NCBI RefSeq assembly: GCF_002086485.1
Contig: NZ_MVHF01000045.1
Span: 1 to 63,382, forward strand
DNA length: 63,382 nucleotides
Source of the DNA: Mycobacterium aquaticum
GTDB taxonomy: Bacteria > Actinomycetota > Actinomycetes > Mycobacteriales > Mycobacteriaceae
Direction of reading: 5' to 3'
Of the stretch, positions 1 to 9,955 are shown one piece after another. The position numbers and the translations under genes were made by a program. Below the pieces are notes generated by a model that ran no database searches, was not told where the DNA came from, and saw only the letters and a list, made by a program, of their open reading frames with translations. Each line of letters starts with the position of its first letter. Within the stretch, counting starts at the first letter, position 1.

Positions 1-122
1 CCGACCTCGGGCCCGGCCACCCGCCACCACTGACGAGATCCGTTGCACTGACCCCCACACGATTCCGCAACAGCCCGAATTGGCGAAACTGCGTGCACTA
101 ACTGGCCGCTCGGCGTTAGGCG

Positions 123-3100
123 CTAGGGCTTGATCCGGATCCTGCCCGGCTTGTAGAGCCCGCTGTGGGTGGCGGTGCCGAGCTCGATCTGCGCCGGTGT
201 CGCATCGACGATGGTGTCGAACTTGCGCAGTGAGCCCCAATCACGGCCCCAGTCCTTGTTCAGGTACGCCGCCATCACACGTTGCCTTAGAAGAATGTCC
301 GTGATGCCCAGCAGGCCGCCGTTGAGGCCGTCCTCCCAGGTGTCGGTGTCCTTCATCTTGGCGTTGTAGTCCGGCGTGATGCGGAACTTCGGGATCTCGG
401 TGACGCCGTTGGCGTGCAGCATCGGGTGCTGGCACGGGAAGGCCAGTCCCACCGCCCAATCCATCAACACGGGCTGCTCAGAGCCGATGTACTCCTGCAC
501 GGTCTTGACCTCGGGCACCCGTGGCGGGGTGACGGCGATCCAGTCGCCGGGGGTCAGCGACTTGTCCTCGGCGATGATGCGCACGAATGTCGCGTCGGCC
601 GGGATCTGGCTGCGGTCGAACCGCAGGTTGCGCCATGACGGGATGGGCCCGAGGTCGTACGGCACCAGCCGGCCCGCGGCCACCGGGGCACCTCCCGGTC
701 CCGGACGGCCGTACTCCAGCTCGACGGTCTGGCCCTCGGTGCGGCCGTTGAAAACGCTGTTGCCCGTGATGGTTCCAGCGGCGGTGACGACCACGAGCGG
801 GTGCCCGGCGTCGGCTGCGGGCAGCTGGTACCAGGCCGACGCGAGCTTGCTCTCCTGCTGGGCAGGCCCTTCCACGTAGCTGCCTGCCACCGGCACCCGA
901 GCCGGATCCAGGCCGTAGGGCAGCGGCACGGTCGACCCGTTGATGCCCGGGGTCTTCAGCTTGGCCGCAGCATCCCAGTCCGCGTCGATACCCGGCATCG
1001 GCACCGTCAGCCGGATGGCCTCGGCGACAATGTGATCCGGCACGCCGTTGGGTGTGAAACCGGTCGGTGCCGTCCCGCCGAGTGGGCCCAGTGGGCCGTA
1101 GTCACCGGGCAGCGGCGTCAAGAAGCCGTTGTTGGTGTCGGGTTCGACCAGCACGTCGTCGGCCAACCCACAGCCACCGGCCAGCGCCTGCAGGTTCGAC
1201 GACGCGTTGGAGTACGTCCCGGCTTGGCGCACAACGCCGTAGAGCATCGAGCCGACAAACACCACACACATGAACCCGGCCGCCACCGGCACGGGTGCCG
1301 TGGTCAGCAGCCGCGTCATCCTGCTCTCGGTGCCGGGTCGGAAATGCAGCCAGAACGCCCACAGCGCGGTGATGACGAACAGCGTGAAGAAGATGGCGCT
1401 CACGGTGATGCCACCGATGGCCGGCTTGTCGTTGTTGAACGGCACGCCGTAGCTGGAGACGTACCACCAGCCGTTGGTGGTGGCGAAACACAGTGCCATC
1501 ACGAACAATACGGCCGAGGTGAACGCCATGCGGTTGCGCGCCGAACGCAGCACCACCGGCGAGGCCAGCACGGTGACCACCGCGGCCATCGCGGCGCCCA
1601 CGGCGGCGAACAGGCCGAAGTGATGCACCCACTTGGTCGGGGTGAACATCAGGCAGAACATGGTCGCGAAGATGATGCCCATCAAGCGCCACACGGGTCC
1701 GCGGGCGACGCCGGGAACGCGCTTGCGCCGCAACATGATGAACATCGAGGTGAACAGGCTCAGCGCGGTGATGATGAAACCGAACCGGCGCGACAGGGAG
1801 CCGTCCACGGTCGGCAGGATCAGGTAGTAGTACCGCAAATTCTCGGTGTACCAGGCCTGGCTCGGACCGATGGCCGTGCGAATCCTGGTGGCTTCCAACA
1901 CCGTTGCCAGCGTCTGGTCGGCGAACACCACAGTGAGGATCACGGTGCCCGCGGCCAGCAGCGGCAGCACCAGCGGCCACACGCCGACCCGCCGACGGCG
2001 ATGCACCAGGATGCGCAGCAGGGGGCGGCCACCGGCCAGCAGCGCCGCCACGGCGATCAGGCCGGTCGGCTGGATACCGAGCGTGAACGCCGCCGCGATG
2101 ATCGCCAGCGCCGCGGGAGTGAGTCGTTCGGAGATGATGGCCCGTTCGATCAGCACGTAGGTGATCAGCGCGCCGGTGGCGATCTGGCCCTCGGGACGCA
2201 GACCGTTGTTGAACGGCATCCAGGCGGCCATCAGCACCAGGCCGGCCGACCACAGCGCGGGCTTGCTCGCGATGACGGCGGGCCCGAGCCGGGGTAACAC
2301 CTCGCGGGAGAGCAGCAGCCAGCACACCAGGGCGCAGATCAGGTCGGGCAGCCGCATCCAGATGCTGGCGTCACTGACGTGGGTCATCAGCGCCAGCAGG
2401 TTGTAGAACCAGCCGAACGGGTCTTCCGGGCTGCCGAACCAGCGGAAGTAGTTCGACATGTATCCGGCGTGATCGGCCACGCGGGCCATCTGCAGGATGT
2501 AGCCGTCGTCGGACGAGTTGGCGCCGATCACGTGCCACACCAGGAATCCGCCGACCACCACCACGTCGACCGCAGTGAACGTGCGCCACCGCGAGGGGAG
2601 CACGCTGTGCATCCGGCGGCCGTCGAGCCGGTCGAGACGCCACAGCGCGAGCACCGCGATGACGGTGGCCGCGATGCCCAGCAGCATCGCCGTCAGCTTG
2701 AGTGCGGTCGGTTTCGTGGTGAACCGGGTGTCGATCGTCGCGGACAGCGAAAGACCTTGCGGCGCAGGTCCGCTCAGCTCGGTGAAGACGCCGACGATCG
2801 ACGGCCGCAGGTTCGGGTCGGCGAAGCCGGTGCGCAGCTCCTTGCCGTCGGTGCCGGTGAGCCCCACGAACGTGGCGAACGTGCCGGCCTCCGACGACGT
2901 GATCTCGATGCGCGAGCAACCCGGGGGCCCGATCGCTTTCTCCCGCGGCACACTCGCGATCACCACGTTGCGGTCGGTGACGTCGACGCGCTTGCTGGTG
3001 ACGTTGACGAACAGCGCGTTGAGCGGAGCCTGCCTGCCCTCCTTGGGCGCGGTGCCGAACACCAGGCCACCCTCGGGCGGTAGCGAGCGGATCAGGTCAC

Positions 3101-3341
3101 ACGGGATCGTCGCCGTCATGTTGACCGGGGTCTCGGTGATCAGCGGCGCGGTGACGCTGTTGAGCTGACCGTGCTGGGGCCAGTTCAGCGTCGCCGTCGT
3201 CTGCACCACCGGCAGCAGCGGCGTCAGCGCCGAGCAGATGAACCCGATCAGCCCGGCGATCATCGCCACCCAGCGGGCCGTCTTCACGTCTTTCGCCGCG
3301 GTCGGCGCACTCTCGGCGGGCTTGAGTTCGGTCGCGGTCAT
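123..3341 (-). CDS. embB: Arabinosyltransferase EmbB
   Basis: Membrane arabinosyltransferase (GT-C fold) that extends the arabinan of arabinogalactan using decaprenyl-phosphoryl-arabinose; target of ethambutol in the family. The 1072-residue product has an N-terminal membrane segment followed by 'LLPVVQTTATLNWPQ', shared with the two upstream paralogues, a loop with 'SSDDGYILQMARV' (acidic pair of the GT-C active-site loop), about a dozen hydrophobic helices, and a C-terminal carbohydrate-binding half ending in 'WGRDWGSLRKFD'. Its ATG overlaps the embA stop by four bases (ATGA), implying translational coupling. Order embC-embA-embB matches other mycobacteria, and last position plus sequence pattern identify embB. 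Length is close to the usual ~1080-1100 residues and no lesion is seen. Confidence 0.97.
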   Translation of the reverse strand: MTATELKPAESAPTAAKDVKTARWVAMIAGLIGFICSALTPLLPVVQTTATLNWPQHGQLNSVTAPLITETPVNMTATIPCDLIRSLPPEGGLVFGTAPKEGRQAPLNALFVNVTSKRVDVTDRNVVIASVPREKAIGPPGCSRIEITSSEAGTFATFVGLTGTDGKELRTGFADPNLRPSIVGVFTELSGPAPQGLSLSATIDTRFTTKPTALKLTAMLLGIAATVIAVLALWRLDRLDGRRMHSVLPSRWRTFTAVDVVVVGGFLVWHVIGANSSDDGYILQMARVADHAGYMSNYFRWFGSPEDPFGWFYNLLALMTHVSDASIWMRLPDLICALVCWLLLSREVLPRLGPAVIASKPALWSAGLVLMAAWMPFNNGLRPEGQIATGALITYVLIERAIISERLTPAALAIIAAAFTLGIQPTGLIAVAALLAGGRPLLRILVHRRRRVGVWPLVLPLLAAGTVILTVVFADQTLATVLEATRIRTAIGPSQAWYTENLRYYYLILPTVDGSLSRRFGFIITALSLFTSMFIMLRRKRVPGVARGPVWRLMGIIFATMFCLMFTPTKWVHHFGLFAAVGAAMAAVVTVLASPVVLRSARNRMAFTSAVLFVMALCFATTNGWWYVSSYGVPFNNDKPAIGGITVSAIFFTLFVITALWAFWLHFRPGTESRMTRLLTTAPVPVAAGFMCVVFVGSMLYGVVRQAGTYSNASSNLQALAGGCGLADDVLVEPDTNNGFLTPLPGDYGPLGPLGGTAPTGFTPNGVPDHIVAEAIRLTVPMPGIDADWDAAAKLKTPGINGSTVPLPYGLDPARVPVAGSYVEGPAQQESKLASAWYQLPAADAGHPLVVVTAAGTITGNSVFNGRTEGQTVELEYGRPGPGGAPVAAGRLVPYDLGPIPSWRNLRFDRSQIPADATFVRIIAEDKSLTPGDWIAVTPPRVPEVKTVQEYIGSEQPVLMDWAVGLAFPCQHPMLHANGVTEIPKFRITPDYNAKMKDTDTWEDGLNGGLLGITDILLRQRVMAAYLNKDWGRDWGSLRKFDTIVDATPAQIELGTATHSGLYKPGRIRIKP

Positions 3342-6300
3342 GGCAGGGCCCGAATCGGTCCGGGCCGGCTGAAGCCGAACACTCGCTTGGTCCCTTGGTC
3401 GATGTGGGCGACCGGCGCCAGCTCAGGCGGTACCACCGGGTCGTATTTCTCGATCGAGCCCCAGTCCCGGTACCAGTCGTTGCGCAGGTACGTCGGAATG
3501 GTCGACGTGCGCAGCAGCGCCTGGATGAACAGGAAGGGGCCACCCTTCTGGGCGGACTGCCACATATTCGACGACACCACCACTTGCTTGACGTTGGGCA
3601 GGATGCGGTACTGCGGCAGCTCGGCGACACCGAGGTGCTCGGAGAACGGGCGCTGGCACGGGAAGTTCGCGGCGGTCGCGATGTCCATCATGATCGGCGT
3701 CTGAGAACCGAGGAACTGTTGCGCGGTCTGCAGGGTCGGCACCCGCGGCGGGGTGAAGCCGAACCACTGGTCGTCGCTGAGGTTCGGGTCGTCGGCGACG
3801 ATGCGCGCGACGTTGGCTTCCGGCGGCGCCCACGCCAGCGGGAAACGCAGGTTGCGCCAGGCGAACTGGGCGAACACGTCGATCGGTTGCACCGAGTCCA
3901 GCGCTTGGTAGCTGCCGTCGGGACGGTGCACGCCCCACTGCAGCTTGAGCGACTGCCCGTAGTGGAACTCGTGCTCTTCGTCGTAGTACCAGATGGCACC
4001 GGCGGCCGCGACCGTGACGAGCGGCCGGTCGGGGCTGCGTGGCGGCAGCTGGTACCAGGCCGAGGTGGCCTTGGCGGCGACGGTGTTCTCCTTGTAGCTG
4101 CCCATCACCGGAGTGCGGGCGGGGTCGAGGCCGAACGGCAAGAACACGCGGGATCCGTTGACGCCGACCGGACCGTAGCCGCCACCGGTGCCCGCGGCAT
4201 AGGCGATGCCGACGTTGGGCTTGTTGGGTGAGCCGTCGGAGTTCACGGTGCCGGGGTTGGCGACGACGGGTTTCGGCGGTTCGAGCGTGTCGCTGATCCC
4301 GTTCGGATTGAACCCGACCGGGTTCTCACCGCCGAGCGGTCCGTACTCGCCGTAGGTCTGGCCGGGCACCGGTTGCAGCATGCCTGCGTTGGTGTCGGCC
4401 TCCACCAGCACGTCGTCGGCCATCGCGCAGCTGGTGTTCGAGAGCCCCGAGGCCAGCGTCCGCACGTTGGCTGCCGCTGTGGTGTAGACGGGGTAGCGCT
4501 GGACAAAGCCCTTGGCCATCGAGCCGACCTCGAGCACGACCATGATGATGGCGACCACGAGCAGCGGTGTGGAGGCCAGCACGCGGTTGCGCCGGGTGTT
4601 CGCCACTTCGGTGTGCCCGGCGTAGTCGATGCGGAAGTGCAGCCAGCCGGCCAGCACACCCGTGATGATGGCCAGCACCAGGAACATCGACGTCACCGGA
4701 TGCCCGGCGATCACAGGTTGGCGGTCGAACCACGGCACACCGTAGTTGCCGATGTAGAACCAGCCGTTGATGCCCGATGTGGCCCAGGCCAGCACGAACA
4801 GCAACGCCGTCACGTACAGCGCGAGGTTGCGTCGGCTGTGCAGTCCGACCAGGGCGAACGCGAACGCCGTCACCCCTCCGAGCGCACCGGCCAGCCCGGC
4901 GAACTCGCCGAACTGCACGGCCCACTTGGTGGGGGTGAAATGCAGCAGTAGCAGGCCGATTGCGGTGACGCCGAGCAGCCGCCACACCGGGCCGCTGGCC
5001 AATCCGGGCACCCGGCCCTTGCGCAGCAGCACGGCCATCATGCCGAACAGGCACAGGAGCATGGTCAGCACCGCGAACCGCCGCGTCAGCGAACTATCGA
5101 CGGAATCTTCCACGGTGAGGAAGTAGTAGCGCAGGAACTCCTGGTACCAGGAGATGGTCGGCCCGACGGTGTATTTGATGCGGGCCGCTTCGGCGACGGT
5201 GGCCAGGGTCTGATCGCGGAAGACGATGACGAACACCAGGGCCGCCGAGCCGGCCAGGCCCGCCACTGCGGGCAGCGCGATGCGCCGGGCGCGGATGATG
5301 CCGACGACGGCGCGGGCGCCGACCAACAGCGGGGCCAGCGCGATGAGGCCCTGCGGGGCGAGCGTCACGCTGAACATCGCCACGATGATGGCAAGGCACG
5401 CAGGCCAGATCCGGTGGCTCGCGATCGTGTTTTCTATGAGCGCCCACACCGCGAGCACGCCGAACGCGATCAGCGGTTCGGGCCGCAGGCCGTTGTTGAA
5501 CGGCAGCCACGCGGCCACGAACACCGCGCCTGCCGTCCACACCGCGATGCGGTTGGTGGCCATGCGACGGCCGAGCCTCGGCAGCACCCAGCGGCTCAGC
5601 AGCAGCCACGTCGCGATGCCTGCCAAGGTGGCGGGCAACCGCATCCACACGCCCGCGGTGCTGATCGCCGCCAAATGCGCGAGCACGGACTGGTACCAGT
5701 CGAACGGCGCTTCACTGGTGCCGAAGTAACGGAAGTAGTTGGCGTTGTACCCGGCATCGGCGGACACCCGCGCGATGGTGAGGTTGTAGCCGTCGTCGGA
5801 GGAGATGGCTCCGATGACGTGCCACAGCAGCAGTGTCCCGACGACGCCCGCGTCGGCGATCCACGTCGCGACCGGCACCCGCAGGAACCGGCGCCACGCA
5901 TTCGGGACCCGTCTGCCACCGCGGCGGTCCAGCACGGCCAGCGCCACGATCGAGGCCACGACGCAGGCCACGCCGAGCACCATCACCAGCATCTTGAGCG
6001 CGGTCGGTTTGGTGATGAACCGGGTGTCCACGTCCACGCGGGCGGACAGACCCGCCTGCGGTCCCACCTTCAGCTCGGTGAACACCCCGGCCACCTGCGG
6101 CTTCTTCTCGACGGCCGCGGTCCCGGTGGCGCCAGGGATGCCTGCGAAGTCCGCGCCGACGCCACCGAGGTTGGCCCACACGTGCAGCGCACTGCAGGCG
6201 CCGGAGGCCACCGCGGCCCGCGGGGCCACCGCGGTGACGGTGTCGCGGAAGGCGACGAAGACGGTGTCGGCGGTGGCCCGGACGAACAGGCCGTTGCGGG

Positions 6301-6628
6301 TGGCGTCGATACCGCCGGGCGGGATGGTCGAGAACACCAGCCCACCGGCCGGGGGCAGGGTGCTCACAGCGGTGCACGGGATCGACACGTCGAGGGAGTG
6401 CGGGGCCCCGGACACCAGCGGCGCCGTGATGTCGGTGATGTTGCCGTCGGCGCCGGTGCCCTGCGGCCACAGGATGGTCGCGGTGGTTTGGCTGACCGGC
6501 AGCAGGGGTACCAGACCGCACAGCACCACACCGACGACGCCGGCGATGATCGCGATCAGGCGTGCGATGCGGGACCGATCAGTGGCTTCACTCGCTGTCT
6601 CTGGTTCATGTCGCTCATCGCCCGGCAC
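3338..6628 (-). CDS. embA: Arabinosyltransferase EmbA
   Basis: Partner of EmbB in arabinogalactan arabinan synthesis, a GT-C membrane enzyme using decaprenyl-phosphoryl-arabinose. About 1096 residues: N-terminal helix, 'LLPVSQTTATILWPQG', the acidic loop 'ISSDDGYNLTIARV', a multi-helix core, and the C-terminal lectin-like domain ending 'RPGPIRALP', which I recall as identical to the M. tuberculosis EmbA terminus. I chose the GTG start (VPGDERHEPE) because its spacing to the conserved 'RIARL' fits the known EmbA N-terminus. An in-frame ATG at 6652 would add eight residues. The 72-base gap to embC shows no terminator, so one transcript is likely. Confidence 0.96.
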   Translation of the reverse strand: MPGDERHEPETASEATDRSRIARLIAIIAGVVGVVLCGLVPLLPVSQTTATILWPQGTGADGNITDITAPLVSGAPHSLDVSIPCTAVSTLPPAGGLVFSTIPPGGIDATRNGLFVRATADTVFVAFRDTVTAVAPRAAVASGACSALHVWANLGGVGADFAGIPGATGTAAVEKKPQVAGVFTELKVGPQAGLSARVDVDTRFITKPTALKMLVMVLGVACVVASIVALAVLDRRGGRRVPNAWRRFLRVPVATWIADAGVVGTLLLWHVIGAISSDDGYNLTIARVSADAGYNANYFRYFGTSEAPFDWYQSVLAHLAAISTAGVWMRLPATLAGIATWLLLSRWVLPRLGRRMATNRIAVWTAGAVFVAAWLPFNNGLRPEPLIAFGVLAVWALIENTIASHRIWPACLAIIVAMFSVTLAPQGLIALAPLLVGARAVVGIIRARRIALPAVAGLAGSAALVFVIVFRDQTLATVAEAARIKYTVGPTISWYQEFLRYYFLTVEDSVDSSLTRRFAVLTMLLCLFGMMAVLLRKGRVPGLASGPVWRLLGVTAIGLLLLHFTPTKWAVQFGEFAGLAGALGGVTAFAFALVGLHSRRNLALYVTALLFVLAWATSGINGWFYIGNYGVPWFDRQPVIAGHPVTSMFLVLAIITGVLAGWLHFRIDYAGHTEVANTRRNRVLASTPLLVVAIIMVVLEVGSMAKGFVQRYPVYTTAAANVRTLASGLSNTSCAMADDVLVEADTNAGMLQPVPGQTYGEYGPLGGENPVGFNPNGISDTLEPPKPVVANPGTVNSDGSPNKPNVGIAYAAGTGGGYGPVGVNGSRVFLPFGLDPARTPVMGSYKENTVAAKATSAWYQLPPRSPDRPLVTVAAAGAIWYYDEEHEFHYGQSLKLQWGVHRPDGSYQALDSVQPIDVFAQFAWRNLRFPLAWAPPEANVARIVADDPNLSDDQWFGFTPPRVPTLQTAQQFLGSQTPIMMDIATAANFPCQRPFSEHLGVAELPQYRILPNVKQVVVSSNMWQSAQKGGPFLFIQALLRTSTIPTYLRNDWYRDWGSIEKYDPVVPPELAPVAHIDQGTKRVFGFSRPGPIRALP

Positions 6629-6700
6629 GAGGCTCGATGGTATGCGACCCACATGTGAGCACCTGTCCGCCCTGCCGCATGGTCACCGACTCGTGACCGC

Positions 6701-9700
6701 TCAGCTGTGCCGCAGCGGAGCCGGGCTCCACCACCCGCTGCGGGTGGCGGCGCCCAGGTCGAGCCGGGCAGGCACGGCGTCGGTGTACCACGGCGTCAGC
6801 CGCTGCAACGAACCCCAGTCCCGGAACCAGTCGCCCTTGAGATAGGTCGGCACCGTCGCGGCCCGGAACATCAACTCGGTGATGCCCAGCGGCCCGCCAC
6901 CCAGGTAGTCCATCACCGGGGAGTTGGCCTCCGCGCCGAACCGGTCTGGCAGGATGCGCCACTTCGGCACCTCGATCACGCCGTACTGGTGGCCGAACGG
7001 CCGCTGGCACGGGAAGGCCAGGCCCACCAGCCAGTCCAGCATCACCGGATCGGTCGAACCCACCACGTCCTGCAGGGTGCGCAAGGTGGGGATCCGCGGC
7101 GGGGTCACCGCGATCCAGTGCTGCGGGGCCAGGTCGTCGTCGGTGGCGACCAGCCGGATCTGGGTGGCCTCGCGCGGAATGGCCGCCATCGGCGCGCGCA
7201 GGTTGCGCCACGCCGGGGCGGCGCCGACGTCGGCGAAGCCGAGGCTGCCGCCGGGCCGGTCGGCCGCGGCCTGCTCGTCGGTGGCCCACTGCACCACGAC
7301 CTCGCCCGCGTTGAACCGCCCGGCGGCCGAGACGACCAGCAGCGGCCCGGCGGTGTCGCGGTTCGGCAACCGGTACCAGGCCGAGCGCAGCGACGAGGGG
7401 ATCTGAGTGCCCGCGCGCCAGCTGCCCAGCACCGGGGTGGTCGCGGGGTCCAGTCCGAAGGGCAGCCGCGCGCGCGACCCGTTGACGCCTGCCGCGGCGG
7501 TGGTGCCGCCCTCGGTGCCGCCTTCGGTGGCGGTCGTGGTGCCCGATTCGGTGTCGGCGAAGTTGGTGGAGCCGGGCTGTTCCATCACCGGGTCCGCCGA
7601 GACGTCCGACGGTATGCCGTTGGGGGTGAAGCCCTGTGAGGTGACCGCGCCGAGCGCCTGGCCGGACGGCTGGTCGATGGGTGTCAGCCCACCAGCGTTG
7701 GTGTTCTCCTCGACCATCACGTCGCTGGCCAGCCCGCAGGTCTTGCCGGTCAGCGCCTCCAGATTGGAGCGGCCCACCGACCAGGCCGGGTACTGGTCGG
7801 TCATCGCCAGCGTCAGCGACAACACCTCGAACATCACCAGCACCCATGTCGCGATCGCGAGCGGGGCCTGCGCCAGCCGTTGCCATCGGCCCGGTGGCCC
7901 GTCGGGGGACTCGTCGCGTCCGGTGAAGTGGAACCACGCGGCGAGCAACAAGGCCAGCACCGAGAAGCCCAGCAGGATCGTAGTGAAGCCGAAGTGCCAC
8001 TGCGGGAACGAGTTCGACCACGGCACACCGAAGTTGGAGACGTACCACCAGCCGTTGACGGTCGCGAACGACAGTGCCGTCACGAACAGCACCGCAGCGC
8101 CGAACATGGCCCGGTTGCGGCGGGACTTCATCGCCGCGGCCGTCACCGCCACGGCGGCCAGCGCGCCCAGCGAGCCGGCCAGCCCGGCGAACACGCCGAA
8201 GTGGTGCGTCCACTTGGTGGGGGTGAACATCATCGCGAAGAACGAGATGATCGTGATGCCGATGATGCGCCGGCTCGGGCCCGCCGCGGTGCCGGGCACG
8301 CGGCCCTTGCGCAGCGACATGGCGACCGAAACCGCAAGCGCCAGAAGCAGAGTCAGCACGCCGAAGCGTCGGGCCACCGAGCCGTCCGGACTGGTGGTGA
8401 ACAGCCGCTCGTAACGGATGTGTTCGTCGAACCAGGCCAGGCTCGGGCCCACGGTCGACTTGAAGGAGCTGGCCTGGATCTCACCGACCAGTGTCTGGTC
8501 CCGGAAGATCAGGATGATGGTGACGGTGCACGCGGCCAGGATCGGTGCCAGCAGCGCCAGATGCCCGAAGCGCGAAGTATGCCGGGCCACAATGGTTTTC
8601 AGCGGTCCGACGGCCACCAGCAGGGCGCCGACAGCGGCGATGCCGGTGGGCCCGGAGAACAGGGTCAACGCGCCGATGATGATGGCGATGGCCACCGGCA
8701 GCATCCGGTTGGTGGCCACGCCGCGTTCCACCGAACACCAGGTCAGCAGGATGCCGAGGGCGATGATCGGCTCGGGGCGCAGCCCGTTGTTCAGGGGCAG
8801 CCAGAACGCCAGGAACAACCCGGCTGCGGTCCAGGCCGCTGCCCGACTCTGTTTGACGGCATGCCCGAGTCGCGGGATGACCTCGCGGCTGATCACCCAC
8901 CAACAGGCCAGTGCCATCAGCAGCGTCGGCAACCGCAGCCACGCACTGGCGGTGCTGACGTGCGCCCACAGCGCCAGCAGGTCGTAGTACCAACCGAACG
9001 GTGCCTCGGGGGTGCCGAACCAGCGGTAGTAGTTGGCCATGTAGCCGGCGTGTTCGGACACCCGGGCCATGGTCAGGATGTAGCCGTCGTCGGAGGTGTT
9101 GGAGCCGACGAAATGCCACCACACCAGCACGGCGCTGACCAGGCCGTCCAGCAGCGACACCGACCACCAGCGCGGGGGTAGGAAGCGTCGCTGTCGGACG
9201 CCGTCGGCGGCGTCGAGCACGTGCAGGGCACCCAGCGCCACGACGGTCATGACGACGCCGATGATCATCGCCAGCATCTTGAGCAGCGTGGGTGAGCTGC
9301 TGTACCGCGTGTCGATGGTGGCCGAGAACGTCAAACCCTGTGGCGCGGGGCCGGACAGGTCGGTGAAGACGCCGATGATCTGCGGGCGGAAGTCGTAGCC
9401 GCCGCGCTCACCGCGCAGCGGCGCGTTGGGATCCCGGGACGGATCGCTCGACGGTCCCTGGGTGAGCCCGACGAACTCGCCGGTCACCTTGTCGGCGTGC
9501 GCGGTGAAGGTCAGATACTTGCAGGCCGGGCTGAGCACCCGGTCCAGTGGGGCGCTGACCACCGGGGTGTTGCGGACGATGACCAGCAGGTCGTTGTTGA
9601 CGCGTTCGATGAGCAGTCCGCGGTCGACGGCCTTGGGTGCCTGCTTGGGCACCGTCGACAGCAGCACGGTGCGGTCACGGTTGTCCGGGCCGGCCAGCCC

Positions 9701-9955
9701 CGCGGCGGCCTGGCACGGCACGTTGATGGTCAGATCGGTTGCGACGTACCCGATCAGGGGGGCGTTGACGCTCTGCCAGGTGCCGTTCTGCGGCCAGTTG
9801 AGCTGCGCGGTGGTCTGGGTGACCGGCAGCAGCGGGGTGGCGATGGCCATGATCGCGCCGAGCAGACCGGCAACGATGGCGATCAGCCGCGCTGTCCGGT
9901 GGTTGGCGCCCGTAGCGATCACGGGGTTTGATGCTATCGGCGCGTCAACGGCCAT
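6701..9955 (-). CDS. embC: Arabinosyltransferase EmbC
   Basis: Arabinosyltransferase for the arabinan of lipoarabinomannan. The ~1084-residue protein starts at the ATG giving 'MAVDAPIASN' just before the conserved 'NHRTARLIAIVAGLLG'; a longer frame upstream is not needed. Visible features are 'TSDDGYILTMARVSEHAG' (acidic active-site loop), 'WWHFVG', 'FSGPTGIAAVGALL', repeated hydrophobic helices, and the C-terminal domain ending 'SGWWSPAPLRHS', typical of EmbC. The start overlaps the aftA end by 11 bases, so translation is probably coupled. The region near 7490-7560 encodes a Gly/Thr-rich linker ('TEGGTEGGTTAAAG') found in EmbC relatives. Confidence 0.97.
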   Translation of the reverse strand: MAVDAPIASNPVIATGANHRTARLIAIVAGLLGAIMAIATPLLPVTQTTAQLNWPQNGTWQSVNAPLIGYVATDLTINVPCQAAAGLAGPDNRDRTVLLSTVPKQAPKAVDRGLLIERVNNDLLVIVRNTPVVSAPLDRVLSPACKYLTFTAHADKVTGEFVGLTQGPSSDPSRDPNAPLRGERGGYDFRPQIIGVFTDLSGPAPQGLTFSATIDTRYSSSPTLLKMLAMIIGVVMTVVALGALHVLDAADGVRQRRFLPPRWWSVSLLDGLVSAVLVWWHFVGSNTSDDGYILTMARVSEHAGYMANYYRWFGTPEAPFGWYYDLLALWAHVSTASAWLRLPTLLMALACWWVISREVIPRLGHAVKQSRAAAWTAAGLFLAFWLPLNNGLRPEPIIALGILLTWCSVERGVATNRMLPVAIAIIIGALTLFSGPTGIAAVGALLVAVGPLKTIVARHTSRFGHLALLAPILAACTVTIILIFRDQTLVGEIQASSFKSTVGPSLAWFDEHIRYERLFTTSPDGSVARRFGVLTLLLALAVSVAMSLRKGRVPGTAAGPSRRIIGITIISFFAMMFTPTKWTHHFGVFAGLAGSLGALAAVAVTAAAMKSRRNRAMFGAAVLFVTALSFATVNGWWYVSNFGVPWSNSFPQWHFGFTTILLGFSVLALLLAAWFHFTGRDESPDGPPGRWQRLAQAPLAIATWVLVMFEVLSLTLAMTDQYPAWSVGRSNLEALTGKTCGLASDVMVEENTNAGGLTPIDQPSGQALGAVTSQGFTPNGIPSDVSADPVMEQPGSTNFADTESGTTTATEGGTEGGTTAAAGVNGSRARLPFGLDPATTPVLGSWRAGTQIPSSLRSAWYRLPNRDTAGPLLVVSAAGRFNAGEVVVQWATDEQAAADRPGGSLGFADVGAAPAWRNLRAPMAAIPREATQIRLVATDDDLAPQHWIAVTPPRIPTLRTLQDVVGSTDPVMLDWLVGLAFPCQRPFGHQYGVIEVPKWRILPDRFGAEANSPVMDYLGGGPLGITELMFRAATVPTYLKGDWFRDWGSLQRLTPWYTDAVPARLDLGAATRSGWWSPAPLRHS

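Noticed and set aside
801..2297. Long plus-strand frame opposite embB
   Set aside because: Shadow of embB, with low-complexity Gln/Arg/His content and no ribosome site.
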